Origin: a bacterium
GTDB taxonomy: Bacteria; Bacillota_I; Bacilli_A; Mycoplasmatales; Mycoplasmoidaceae
Reading direction: 5' to 3'
NCBI GenBank assembly: GCA_017645255.1
Contig: JAGCPI010000017.1
Coordinates: forward strand, 1-64,000
Length of the DNA: 64,000 nucleotides
In this document: positions 34,773 through 45,642 of the stretch, one piece after another
Layout of the letters: each line of letters begins with the position of its first letter
Numbering within the stretch: position 1 is the stretch's first letter
The notes under the pieces: model-generated
Seen by the model: the letters and a program-made list of their open reading frames with translations, nothing else
The model's database searches: none
What the model was told of the DNA's origin: nothing
Made by a program: the position numbers and the translations under genes

Positions 34773-37256
34773 ATGAAGAATGAAGAAAAAGAAAAAACAA
34801 TTGCTGAAATTAAGGAAAAATTAGCAAAGTCGCAAGTTGCTGATGAAGAAATTGGAACGGAATTGCAACGTTCCTTCATGGAATATGCCATGAGTGTTAT
34901 CGTGGCACGGGCACTACCAGATATTAAAGATGGTTTTAAACCAGTGCACCGACGAATTATTTTTGCCGCTCATAAACTAGGAATGAAGCAAAATACTCCT
35001 TACAAGAAATCAGCCCGGCTCGTAGGGGAAGTAATTGGGAAGTATCACCCTCACGGTGATACTGCAGTTTATGAAACTATTGTCAGAATGGCACAAGATT
35101 TTTCGATGCGCTACACCTTAATTGATGGACATGGTAACTTTGGTTCTATTGACGGTGATGGGGCCGCTGCCATGCGGTATACTGAAGTAAGATTAACCAA
35201 AATTTGCGAAGAATTCTTAAGAGATATCGACAACGAAGTAGTACCATTTGTCGACAATTACGATGGTTCCGAACAAGAACCGGTTATTTTGCCAGCGTTG
35301 TTGCCTAGTTTGCTAATGAATGGTAGTAGTGGAATTGCTGTGGGAATGTCGACAAATATTCCTACGCATAACTTAGGTGAATTATTAGATGCTTCAATTG
35401 CTTTAATTAAAAATCCTGATTTAACTCCAAATGATTTAATGCAATATATTCCTGGTCCTGATTTTCCAACTGGTGCTTATATTATTGGCACTGGGGGAAT
35501 TCGTGACTATTTTAACACCGGAAAAGGAAGAATCATTGTTCGCTCAAAGGCTGAAATCGTTGAAAAAGGAGATCGCCACTATATTCAAGTTTCCGAAATT
35601 CCTTATATGATTAACAAAGCCGAATTAGTTTCAAAAATTGCTGGTTTGGTAAGAGATAAAAAAATTGAAGGAATTAGTGACATTAAAGATGAATCCAACC
35701 GGAACGGAATTCGAATTATTATTGAACTAAAACGCGATGTAGTTCCTGAAGTAATTTTGAATAAACTTTACAAAAATAGTGATTTGCAAACTTCAATTAC
35801 CGTTAACATGCTAGGATTATTTGAAGGTGCACCGCAAATCAAGAACATGAAGGAAATGTTGCAAATCTACGTTGATTTCCAACAAACTATCGTGCGAAGA
35901 CGCCTTGAATTTCAATTAAAGCAAGCTAAAGAACGGGCTCATATTCTTGAAGGATTAGCAATTGCACTTGATCATATAGATGAAGTCATAACTACCATTA
36001 AGCAATCATCTGATACGAATACTGCAAAAACGAACTTGATGACTAAATTTAATCTTACCGAAATTCAATCCCAAGCAATTTTAGCCATGAAATTGCAAAC
36101 CTTAACTGGTTTAGAAAAGCAAAAGATTCTTGATGAATTAAATAAACTTCACGAATTAATTGCAGATATTACTGCGAAATTAGCTGATCCAGAAAAGATT
36201 AAAGCAGTTGTCATTGACCAAATTACTGATTTAAAGAGTAAATATAATGACCCACGCAAGAGTACTATTTTTGCTGACGCATTAGCAGATATTTCTGATG
36301 AATCATTAATTCCTCAACAAGATGTTATTATTTCATTAAGTCAAAATGGATACTTAAAACGCTTGCCAGCTGATACTTACAAAGTTCAAAATCGTGGTGG
36401 AGTTGGGGTAATTGGAGTAACCATTCATGATGATGATGACATTCGCAAAATTATTTACACTAACACCCACGTTGATTTACTATTCTTTACTAATAAAGGT
36501 AAAGTTTATAAAACTAGGGCATACCAAATTGCAGAAGGTAGTAGAACGTCTAAAGGTCAACCCGCACAAAATTACATTGATATTGAAAAAGCAAATCCAA
36601 ATAGTAAAGCCAATGAATTAGTACTTGACTTATTACCAATTAAAGACTATAACGATAATGATTTCATCATTCTTTCAACCAAGAAGGGAATTGTCAAAAA
36701 GACAAAGTTAAGTGAATTTGCCTCCATTCATAAAAACGGTAAAATTGCTATTTCTTTGCGTGATGATGATGAATTGTTATCTGCTGTTATTACCAACGGT
36801 CAAAGAGAAGTTTTATTAAGTTCGAGCAATGGATATGCAGTTCGCTTTAACGAAAGCGACATTCGCCCAATGGGTCGAAATGCTTCTGGAGTTAGAGGGA
36901 TGAAATTGGGCACCAATTGTACTTTAATCGCATGTAATAGTACTACTAGTGATGATAATGTTCTAGTTGTTAGTGAAAACGGATTAGGAAAGATTTCTCA
37001 ATTAAAAGATTACCGTTTAACCAAACGGGGTGGGAAGGGTGTTAAAACCATTAAGATTAACGATAAAACTGGTAATTTAATTAATAGTTTAATTGTTAAA
37101 GGAACTGAAGACTTATTACTTTTAACTTCAGCAGGCAAAATTACGCGGATTTCTTTAGCAAACTTAAAACTTTTAGGTCGTAATACTTCTGGAGTAAAAT
37201 TAGTTCAAGTTGATAACAATAAAGATAAAGTTGTTTCAGCTGTTGTGATTAGTTAA
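34773..37256 (+). CDS. gyrA: DNA gyrase subunit A
   Basis: 827 residues. It is the DNA cleavage and wrapping subunit. The winged-helix region has ARALPDIKDGFKPVHRRI, and the catalytic Tyr lies in AAAMRYTEVRLTK. The C-terminal beta-pinwheel shows repeated blades, with RGGVGVIGVTIHDDDDIRKI as the GyrA-box-like region. It is gyrA and not parC by adjacency to gyrB and the origin. ATG 34773 has AAAGG nine bases upstream; a GTG two codons earlier (34767) is possible. Confidence 0.96.
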   Translation: MKNEEKEKTIAEIKEKLAKSQVADEEIGTELQRSFMEYAMSVIVARALPDIKDGFKPVHRRIIFAAHKLGMKQNTPYKKSARLVGEVIGKYHPHGDTAVYETIVRMAQDFSMRYTLIDGHGNFGSIDGDGAAAMRYTEVRLTKICEEFLRDIDNEVVPFVDNYDGSEQEPVILPALLPSLLMNGSSGIAVGMSTNIPTHNLGELLDASIALIKNPDLTPNDLMQYIPGPDFPTGAYIIGTGGIRDYFNTGKGRIIVRSKAEIVEKGDRHYIQVSEIPYMINKAELVSKIAGLVRDKKIEGISDIKDESNRNGIRIIIELKRDVVPEVILNKLYKNSDLQTSITVNMLGLFEGAPQIKNMKEMLQIYVDFQQTIVRRRLEFQLKQAKERAHILEGLAIALDHIDEVITTIKQSSDTNTAKTNLMTKFNLTEIQSQAILAMKLQTLTGLEKQKILDELNKLHELIADITAKLADPEKIKAVVIDQITDLKSKYNDPRKSTIFADALADISDESLIPQQDVIISLSQNGYLKRLPADTYKVQNRGGVGVIGVTIHDDDDIRKIIYTNTHVDLLFFTNKGKVYKTRAYQIAEGSRTSKGQPAQNYIDIEKANPNSKANELVLDLLPIKDYNDNDFIILSTKKGIVKKTKLSEFASIHKNGKIAISLRDDDELLSAVITNGQREVLLSSSNGYAVRFNESDIRPMGRNASGVRGMKLGTNCTLIACNSTTSDDNVLVVSENGLGKISQLKDYRLTKRGGKGVKTIKINDKTGNLINSLIVKGTEDLLLLTSAGKITRISLANLKLLGRNTSGVKLVQVDNNKDKVVSAVVIS

Positions 37257-37289
37257 TAATTATTTAACTAATTAATTGAGTGCTTCATT

Positions 37290-37997
37290 ATGATTGATAA
37301 AAACAAATTGCTAATTATAATTCCTGCTTATAATGAACAAGATAACATTTTGCATACCATCCAAGAATTAAAGGCAAGTAGTGCCAAAGATTTAAATTAT
37401 ATTGTTATTAATGATGGCAGCAAGGATGATACTTTAAAAGTATTGCAAGATAATCAAATAAATCATCTTTCTTATGAACAAAATGGTGGTTTAAGCCACG
37501 CCGTGCGTGTGGGCATGGCATACGCCATTGAACATGGGTATGATTATTGCATTCAAATTGATGCCGATAATCAGCACGACCCAGCGTATATCAATGATTT
37601 TGTCAATGCTGCAAGTAAACCAAATTGCATTATTGTTGGGAATCGTTATCAAAATGATAAACGTGGTATTTCATTAAAAGCAATGGCCCAATGATATATT
37701 TCCTTATGCTTTAATTTAAAGACCCACAAGCATCTATTTGATCCAACTAATGGGATGAGATTGTACGGCAAAGAATTTATGCAATATTACGTTAGCAATC
37801 CTAACTTGATGGTTGAACCATCAACGATTGCTTATTTAGTTAAAAAATATCATTTAGATTTGATTCAAGTACATAACATCATCCGTAACCGTGAAAGTGG
37901 TCAAAGTATGTATAATAAGCGTTGGAAGCAATTAAAATACATTCTTCGTGAAACAAATCGCATGTTATCGTTAACAGATAACTGAACAAGAAAATAA
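37290..37997 (+). CDS. family 2 glycosyltransferase (dolichol-phosphate-mannose-synthase-like)
   Basis: 235 residues. GT-A fold motifs: LLIIIPAYNEQDNI at the start, VINDGSKDDTL, NGGLSHAVRVGM and QIDADNQHDP, the metal-binding D-x-D analogue. There are no C-terminal membrane helices, so the enzyme is soluble or peripheral. The donor is probably a UDP-sugar and the acceptor a lipid or carrier, but the specificity cannot be read. It lies 33 bases after gyrA and 11 bases before galE, suggesting a shared role in glycolipid or capsule precursor synthesis. Confidence 0.88.
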
Positions 37998-38008
37998 AGA
38001 GGTAAATC

Positions 38009-39025
38009 ATGAATTTATTAATTATTGGTGGGGCTGGGTATATTGGTAGTAACGTTGTTTGACTATTCAAGCAATTAGATCCCAGTCTTAACATGCTTAT
38101 TTTAGATAATTTTTCTACCGGAACTAAGCAAGCATTAGTGCCTGGAGTAGAATGAGTAGAAGCAGACGTCAGAAATTTGGCACAACTAGAAAGTATTTTT
38201 CAATTTCGTCATTTTGATGCAGTGCTTGATTTTAGTGCCTTAACGGTGGTAAGTGAATCAACGATTTATCCACTATCATACTATGAAGATAATTTCATTG
38301 GTACATATAATATCGTGAAATGCATTAAAAAATATCATGTTCCAAACTTGATGTTTTCTTCCACTGCAGCAGTTTATGGTAACCCCGTTCATTTGCCAGT
38401 TAATGAACAAGATCCTAAAAATCCAATTAATCCATATGGATGTACCAAATTATGTAGTGAAATGCTTATTAAAGATGCAGCAAAAGCATATGAGTTCAAT
38501 TATATGATTTTCCGGTATTTTAACGTAGCGGGAGCTAGCGATAATTATCAATATGGTTTTTATCGCAAAAACCCAACGTTATTAATTCCTGCATTAAATA
38601 ATGCTATTTTAACTAACCAAACCATCCATGTTTATGGAGATGATTATCCCACTAAAGATGGTACGTGCATTCGGGACTATATCCATGTAGTTGATCTAGC
38701 TAATGCACACTGACTAGGTTTAAATTGGTTAATTGCTAACCAAAAATCAAACATCATCAATTTAGGTTCTAGTAATGGCTTTAGTGTTAAAGAAGTACTT
38801 GATTGTGCAATTAAATTAAATTATGCTCCAATAAAATACGATATCAAACCAGCTCGACCAGGTGATCCAGCAGTATTAATTACTGATATTAACAAAGCAA
38901 AAGAAGTATTAGGTTGAATTCCACAAAAGAAGTTAGCTGATATGATTTATTCGGATTGAGAATTTCGTAAATCACATTTTCAAGCAATTAATGATGAAAC
39001 AAAGAAGGAACAAAAATTATGTTAA
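38009..39025 (+). CDS. galE: UDP-glucose 4-epimerase
   Basis: 338 residues, standard for GalE. The NAD-binding motif GGAGYIGSN (residues 7-15) and LILDNFSTG are present. Catalytic residues appear as FSSTAAVYG and NPYGCTKLCSE (Y-x-x-x-K: YGCTK), with FRYFNVAGA and GTCIRDYIHVVDLA further on. It interconverts UDP-glucose and UDP-galactose for glycolipids. A ribosome site AAAGAGG precedes the ATG. The gene overlaps tmk by 7 bases (ATGTTAA). Confidence 0.94.
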
Positions 39026-39672
39026 AATATCCACCTTTTATTAGTATTGAAGGAGTTGATAAAGCAGGTAAAACAACTTTAATCAACTTGCTTAATAAAT
39101 ATCAAAATTTAATTGAATGAAACGGCAAAAAGGTTATTTTCACTAGGGAACCTGGAGGTATTGATAATCCCAAAGCTGAAAAATTGCGTACCTTCATTTT
39201 AAGTAATGAATTTGATGTAACCACGCAAGCTTACTTATTTGCTGCTAGTCGCAACGAACATGTAATTTATACTATTCGGCCCAATTTGATGCTTGGAAAC
39301 ATTGTAATTACTGATCGTTACATTGATTCTAGTTATGTTTATCAAGGTCTTATTGGTGGGTTAGGAATTGACGCAATTAATGCTATTAACAAGTTTGCAT
39401 TGCATGATATCATGCCAGTCATTACAGTCGTACTTGTAATTTCCCCCGCTGAAAGTGTGAGACGGCTTAAGGAAATTACCAATCCAAAAGAAATTAATGT
39501 CTTTGATGAAAAAGTTTATTTGCGCAACGCTGACAAGATTCATGATGCTTACATTAAACTAAAGGAATTATTCCCCAACCGGGTGCATCTAATTGATGGA
39601 ACTGAAGATCCTAAGCAAATTTTACAAAACGTCATTCAAATAATTAACGATTACATTCATACTCATGAATAA
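39019..39672 (+). CDS. tmk: thymidylate kinase
   Basis: 217 residues. It phosphorylates dTMP to dTDP. P-loop ISIEGVDKAGKTTLI (canonical FEGxDGAGKST), the DRY-type DRYIDSSYVYQG and TREPGG are present. The first 55 residues are interrupted only by a TGA-Trp. It is overlapped by galE (7 bases) and overlaps holB (8 bases), the common tmk-holB arrangement. Confidence 0.95.
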
Positions 39673-40438
39673 TTATTTGTATTTTTACAATAATTTTTGT
39701 GATCTTAATGCAATTATTAGTATCAAAATAAATCAATTAGCAAATAACCGTCCCTTTACAATTTTTGCTTATGATTTAAATGAACAATTAACTAAAGAAA
39801 AAATTATTAATCTTCAAAATTTATTTACAGTGCTTAATCACCCTGTATATTTTTTGGTGATTAATAATTTTGAATTATTAAATAAGGAAATCGTTAACTC
39901 TTTGCTATTATTTTTAGAAGAAAATAATCAAGATATTTATTGTATTTTTAGCAGTAAATATTCAAACCTTGTTTTAGATACAATTAAAAGCCGGTGTGAT
40001 GTTTCTTTCTTACCGTTTGCTAATACTACTTTTGAACAATTAATAAAACAATATCAAATTAAGGATCAGATCATAAAACAAATTTTGAAGGATAATTTCT
40101 TTAGCAAGGAAGAAATTATTAATTTCATTCAAAGTGATTTGCCTTCCTTTATGGAAATGATTTATGTATTGCTTAATAATGAATTTGATAAATTAAATAC
40201 TGTTCTAAATTTTTTTAGTATCAGTGCTTATGGACAAACTAGTGATAAATTAGCAACTAGTACTAAGAACTATGCCTTTAAATTATTTATTTGTTATTTG
40301 CAATATTTTGCTAGTTTACTAAGGCAACAAAATGCTTCATATTTATCTATTCAAATTGATCAATTAATTTTGCATACAACTAACATCAGTAATTTATTAT
40401 TAAGTTTTAATAATTTAGTGGGAGTAATAATTCAATGA
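39665..40438 (+). CDS. holB: DNA polymerase III delta-prime subunit (clamp loader), divergent
   Basis: 257 residues. Similarity is weak but position (tmk-holB) and motifs support clamp-loader delta prime: FLVINNFELLNKEIVNSLLL corresponds to the Walker-B region, LLLFLEE.N...YCIFSS to the LLKTLEEPP region, and DTIKSRC to the SRC arginine-finger motif. No Walker A is visible; delta prime is normally ATPase-dead. The AT-rich codon use is like its neighbours. It overlaps mnmE by 4 bases (ATGA). Confidence 0.8.
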   Translation: MNNYLYFYNNFCDLNAIISIKINQLANNRPFTIFAYDLNEQLTKEKIINLQNLFTVLNHPVYFLVINNFELLNKEIVNSLLLFLEENNQDIYCIFSSKYSNLVLDTIKSRCDVSFLPFANTTFEQLIKQYQIKDQIIKQILKDNFFSKEEIINFIQSDLPSFMEMIYVLLNNEFDKLNTVLNFFSISAYGQTSDKLATSTKNYAFKLFICYLQYFASLLRQQNASYLSIQIDQLILHTTNISNLLLSFNNLVGVIIQ

Positions 40439-41772
40439 AAACAATTACCGCATTAGCAACTGCTAAAGGAATTTGTGCAATCCATATTATTCGTTTATCA
40501 GGACCAGATACTTACCAAATTCTAAATGAAATTTGTACGCATGAAATTACTAAGCAACCAAACACTATTCAACATACTCAAATAAAAGATGGGGGCAAAA
40601 TCATTGATGATGTTTTATTAATGAAATTTGTTGCTCCTAAATCTTTTACAGGTGAAGATTTAGTTGAAATTAATTGTCATGGAAGTGACTTAATTGCGGA
40701 TAAAATCATTGCTTTATTAATTAAGCATGGGGCTAGTTTAGCTAAAAACGGTGAATTTTCGCAACGAGCATTGCTTAACAATAAGATGAATTCTATTCAA
40801 TTATTTGCAATGAACAATTTAATTAAAAGCACGAATGATTGCTCAATGAAATATTCATTAGATACATTGCTAAACAAAGAAGTAAAAGCATTAAATAAAT
40901 ATGAACAAGAATTGTTCACTCTCATTGGTCGCATGGAAGTATTAATCGATTATCCCGAATTTAATGATGATGATCAAGAACCAATTACTCCTTCATACTT
41001 AATTAATTATTTTGCTAATTTCATTAAGTTGGTGCAATCATTAATTCATGATGCCAAACTAATCTTACCTTATTATCAAGGAATTAAAATTGCAATTGTT
41101 GGAGTTGCAAATGCTGGTAAATCATCGTTGTTAAATAAGATTTTAAAAACTAATAAGGCAATTGTTTCTAACATTCCAGGGACGACAAGAGATGTGGTAG
41201 AAGATTACATTAATTACGATAATCAACTATGGAAATTTCAAGACACAGCAGGTATTAGGCAAACTGCTGATTTAATTGAAAATATGGGAATTGATAAAAC
41301 GCTTGATACCATCAAAAAAGCAAATTTCATTTTGTTTATTGTTGATGGATCGTCAACTGCTAATTTAGTTGATGAACAAGCAATTTACAAACAAATCAAA
41401 GATTATCCCCATTTAATAGTTGTAAATAAAAATGATTTACCAGTGAAGTCAAATTGACAAGGCATTTCGATTAATACCAAAGACGATTCTTATCAAGAAA
41501 TCCTGCATGCATTAAGCAATTCATTAAACTTATTAAAACCAACTAATCTAATTAATCAATATACTTTACAAGATCAATATCAATTATCCATTGCCATTAA
41601 CTTAGAAAAAGAATTAATCCTAGTTAAAGAAGCATTAGAAAATGGCTTTAGTTTTGATTTAATTATTGATCGTTTACATGGCATCTTAAAGATGTTTCAA
41701 GAACTCATTGGTAAAACTAATGATTTAAATTTCATTGATCGCTTATTTGCTAATTTTTGCGTTGGTAAATAA
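40435..41772 (+). CDS. mnmE: tRNA modification GTPase MnmE (TrmE)
   Basis: 445 residues. N-terminal formyl-THF-binding domain (TITALATAKGICAIHIIRLS), then FTGEDLVEINCHGS. The inserted G domain has IVGVANAGKSSLLNKI, IPGTTRDVVED and DTAGI, with an NKND guanine motif. The protein ends in FCVGK, the usual catalytic-Cys C-terminus. Its partner MnmG is at 12551. The start overlaps holB by 4 bases. It is the last gene of the gyrase-to-mnmE run and is followed by a terminator. Confidence 0.96.
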
Positions 41773-41784
41773 ATTGATACATAC

Positions 41785-41820
41785 AAAAAAAGTAAGAGGT
41801 TGATGCCCCTTACTTTTTAT
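41785..41820. terminator. bidirectional terminator between mnmE and the MATE gene
   Basis: AAAAAGTAAG / CTTACTTTTT, a 10-bp stem, is followed by T-rich sequence on both strands. It lies between two convergent genes. Confidence 0.85.
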
Positions 41821-41826
41821 TTTTAA

Positions 41827-43854
41827 TTATTTTAGAATTTTATCAATAGTTCTTAGATTAGATTCATTCATTAAATTCTTCATGTATTTTTTACGAATTA
41901 CTTTGATTAGTTTCCAATCATATCATGGAACTTTTGGCTTATCAACTTTGGTATAAATAAATGCAATAGTTCAAGTTAAAGTAATGATGTTGCTAGTGAT
42001 AGTTGATGCACTTTGAGTTCAAAGCACAATTCACATATTTGGGTTATATAAAGGATTATATTGTGCTTGTTCTGGATGTGGAATTGGCATTAATTTATTT
42101 TCTGCTACCGCGCTAAAGATAAATAAGTACGGAATGATAATTAACATTGAACGTAGTACTCCGGCCCCAGTAGCTGCTAAATAGCGCTTGCTTGATCTAA
42201 ATAGCATGAATGCACTATTACCAAGTCCTTGGAATGGAAGAATCATTAATGAAATTCAAAGGAATTTTCTTGAGCATTCATATAAGTATGCTAATGAGTT
42301 ATTACCTGCTACATAGTGAACATTAAACAAATATAATACGGCGTTACTTAATGGAGTACAAAAACCAAATAAACCTAAAATAGTACCTCCCACTACTAAA
42401 ATGAAAATTGTGATTTCAAAAACAATAATGCGTAAACGATCATAACGCTTAATTCCAAAATTATAAGACACAATGGAAGTACCAGCATTCATAAAACCAC
42501 TAATCGTATTTTGAAATAAATTCATAATTGGGTAAATTGCACCCGTAATCGAAATGAAGTATAAACTACCTAACGCTGGATACAAGATTGCAGTAACTAA
42601 CGCAATTTGGTGAATTAATAAAACCCGTACTACCATGAAGCCAATAATCGAAATTAAATAAGATATTGAGATTAATGACATTTGATTAATGATGCGTCAA
42701 TTAAACATCACTTTTTGGGCTAGCAGGTGTCAGAATGAAATATAAATTAATCCTTCTTTGCGAAGCATGTGGAAGTACGTTAGAAGTGGAATGGTACATG
42801 CAATTCAAGATATGATAGTAGCTACTGCTGCTCCATCCATACCAATTTGAGCAAAATAAATTAAGCAGAAGTCTAGCACCATGTTTAATAAAGTATCTAA
42901 TAGTAGAATAATAGTAATTACTAAAGTTCTACCGTGAGCTCTAATAGTGTTAGTTAACAACCGCACAATTGTCGAAATTCAAAGACCACAGGTCATAATG
43001 GAAATGAAGTTTTGTGCTCAAGTAACTGAATAGTTTTTAACTACTCCATAGTATTTTAAAAACGTAGTAGCAATTATTTGGTTGTTATTATTAATATCAA
43101 AAGTTAATGGTTTAACATTAACTGGATTAACCGGATTATCATAAACGTAAAATTGATGATTGGTAATTGTATAGAAGGTAATTTGATTATTTTTTAACGT
43201 GTAATAATAAGTACCTAAACTATTATGAACTTCACTAGGAGTGATGTTCATATCAATTGATCCATTAACAGTGGCTGGAATCATGCTGTAGTTAAGAATA
43301 TAAATTAATAGCATTCCCCCAATAGTAACAATAACTGAACAATAAAATTCATTTTGCCATACTTTAACTTCATTTAAGAAATTTTGTTTACTTAAAGCTT
43401 GGGCAAACAAAACGTTTCCTCCCGGTAAAATCAAACCAGTAATTGCAGTAATGATAAACGTTAATGGTGAGACTAATGAAGAGGCAACCCGGACGGTGGC
43501 TGCAGTATCGTAGAAGTGTAAATGATCAGTATTAGCAATATAGTGAATGAATTGTTCTATAGCATCACTATTGTGCAAAATATACTCTCTTACTTCGGGG
43601 ATAGTGATGTGATTGATTAAATTATTGAACAAATCACTATTCTCTAGAAATAAATGATAGAAATCAAACATATGCGTAAGAGGCATTAGATTAACTAAAA
43701 ATACCAAGTCAAGGAAAGTAAATAGTGCACTCATAAAGCTAGTTACAAAGGAAGGAAAGGCAATTCGAAGCATTACTTTTCAAATTGGTAATTCCCCATA
43801 GACTTGGGCAGTAGTTAGTTTCTTCTTATTTTTTCGTGCTGAATGATTAAACAT
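41827..43854 (-). CDS. MATE-family multidrug/Na+ antiporter-like membrane protein with large loops
   Basis: 675 residues, well above the usual roughly 450 of MATE proteins. Membrane helices are numerous, and the family patterns LRIAFPSFVTSFMSALFTFLD (first helix), LLTNTIRAHGR and QIGMDGAAVATIISW are recognisable. Extra length comes from a 70-residue polar loop between the first two helices and an 85-residue Asn/Tyr/Pro-rich loop after helix 4, both presumably outside the cell. A 25-residue Pro-rich loop lies near the C-terminus. Substrate unknown. Export of drugs or lipid-linked compounds are the family options. Several Trp are TGA. Confidence 0.8.
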
Positions 43855-43944
43855 GTTAAAAAATATAAATTATTTTAACAGTATTTTTTATTAAACAAGC
43901 AAAATAATTTAATTAGTAAATCACTTTAAATTTAGCAATTAAAC

Positions 43945-43980
43945 ATTGAATTCAAAATAGTAATTTCTTTTAAATTCAAT
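43945..43980. repeat. near-perfect 13-bp inverted repeat upstream of the MATE gene
   Basis: ATTGAATTCAAAA and TTTTAAATTCAAT match at 12 of 13 positions around a 10-base loop. It lies in the 210-base gap between the MATE start and the tatD terminator. It could be an operator or a hairpin in the MATE leader. The rest of the gap is plain AT-rich sequence. Confidence 0.5.
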
Positions 43981-44018
43981 TTACTTAGGTTTAATGTTGA
44001 TAAATTAATAGAAAATAA

Positions 44019-44046
44019 AAAAGGAAGGGACTATATCCTTCCTTTT
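44019..44046 (-). terminator. terminator downstream of tatD
   Basis: AAAAGGAAGG / CCTTCCTTTT, a perfect 10-bp stem with 8-base loop, with T-rich tail on the minus strand. It lies 19 bases past the tatD stop. Confidence 0.88.
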
Positions 44047-44064
44047 AGTATATATGTAAATTAA

Positions 44065-44883
44065 TTAATAAGCAATATCGTGTTCTGATAACTTATAAGC
44101 AGTTAAGTAGTTTTCAGCTACCTTATCAACTAAAACTCCAACCTTAATTCCTTTTAATTTTGCAATGTATTCATAGGTTTCAAAAATATAGTAAGGTTGG
44201 TTAACGTTAGTATATTTTTCCAATTTCCGTGGTACTAGGAATGGAGCATCAGTTTCTACTAGGATTTTGTCCAATGGAACACTGCGAATTGCGTCATCCG
44301 TATAAACTGCTACCTTTGGATAAGTAACATTACCAGCAAAAGAAATATAGCATCCCCGGTTTAACAAAGCAACCATTTCTTCCCTACTACCGCTAAAACA
44401 GTGAATTACTACTTGCGTTTTAAAATTAAATTCATCTCAGTGGTCAATTAAAGTTTGGTATGCATCCCGGCAGTGAATCATGATTGGTAAGTTTTTATTG
44501 TTAGCATAATTAGCATGCCACTTTAATCAAGCGATTTGTTCGTCAATTGGTGGGAAGTGTTCCATGTCTTTTTCGTCTAAACCACATTCGCCAATTCCAA
44601 GAATTCATTCTTTATTTTCAGCGTAAAATTTATCAAAAATTTTTTCAACAACATCCATCTTATAAGCTCGAATGTCAATGGGGTGAATTGCCATTCAAAC
44701 TTTTGCAATTTTTGTTTCCTTTGCAATTTCTAGTGCTCTTTCTACGTCAAGTGGGCAACTAGAAGCAAGGTTTAAAAACATATGATATTCTTTACAAATT
44801 TGAGCATATTTACGTCAATCATCGTAAAGGGGACGCATATTTAGATGGGTATGGTTATCAATAAGGTATGTTTTCTTCATCAT
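44065..44883 (-). CDS. tatD: TatD-family metal-dependent hydrolase (DNase)
   Basis: 272 residues. The amidohydrolase-fold metal ligands are present: IDNHTHLN at the N-terminus (H-x-H), GIGECGLD (Glu), MIHCRDA and VIHCFSGS (His), and ETDAPFL (Asp). Activity on DNA 3' ends is known for TatD. Two ATG codons stand in tandem (44883 and 44880). No strong ribosome site is seen. It follows the HAD-like gene on the same strand after 79 bases. Confidence 0.93.
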
Positions 44884-44962
44884 TTTTGTCTATCTCACAA
44901 CTTATTTATACATTATTTATATTTTAATTAATTTGTATTAGTTTAAAACGTTTTTATATTGC

Positions 44963-45637
44963 TTAATGCATATTTTCAATGATTTGCATTAAGTTGCTTG
45001 TTAATAATTCCTTAATGTTAACATCAGCAACAAATGCTTCCAAACTGTTTGGCGAAGCATAAACACTAGCAGTTTTAGCACCAACAGCATGAAAGTAACG
45101 CATTAATAAGTAATTATTACTCATTAAGATTAAATTTCCAGTTGGAACATCTAATTTTGCTAAACGTTTGATGAGATTTGTTCCATCAAATTGATTATTT
45201 TTTGGTTGGTAAAAAAACTCGTGGTTCTTAAAAGAATTATTTTGTTTTTCTTTGGCAATTAGAAAATTAAAAAAAGATTGATCTCATGGATCATAGAATA
45301 AGAAATAAATGCGGTATTTATTTGAACTAATTAAATCGCGTAATTCTTCTAAAAAAAACGATTTATTGGTATTTTTTAGTTCTTCAGTAATGTGGGCATT
45401 ACTTAATTGTTTGCATTTATTTAATGATTTTCAATAAGTCAAAATTTTGTTGAATGGTTGGTTAATTTTAATAAATTGAGAATATAGTTGATGAAAATCT
45501 AATAATTGGTATTGCAAATAATTAGGAAAATTTACCTTTCATTTATTTTTTTCAACTAGTTTATTTAACAGTTTTAAATAATAAGAATGGCTGTCAAAAA
45601 CAGTGCTTTGTAAATCAATAAAAATTGCACTTCGCAT
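44963..45637 (-). CDS. unrecognised protein, possibly HAD-like
   Basis: 224 residues, soluble, rich in Asn, Phe, Tyr and Leu. The N-terminus IFIDLQSTVFDSHSYYLK resembles HAD motif I (hydrophobic strand, D-x-x-x-T/V), but the second catalytic Asp is not where expected. A later strand NLILMSNNYLLMRYFHAVGA resembles the HAD region in which a strand and helix precede G..T. No firm family assignment. It starts 5 bases after the ftsY stop, suggesting cotranscription with ftsY and tatD. All Trp are TGA. Confidence 0.65.
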
Positions 45638-45642
45638 AAAAC

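Noticed and set aside
44963..45637. Confident HAD phosphatase assignment
   Set aside because: The second motif-I Asp and clear motifs II-IV are not visible, so only HAD-like is claimed.
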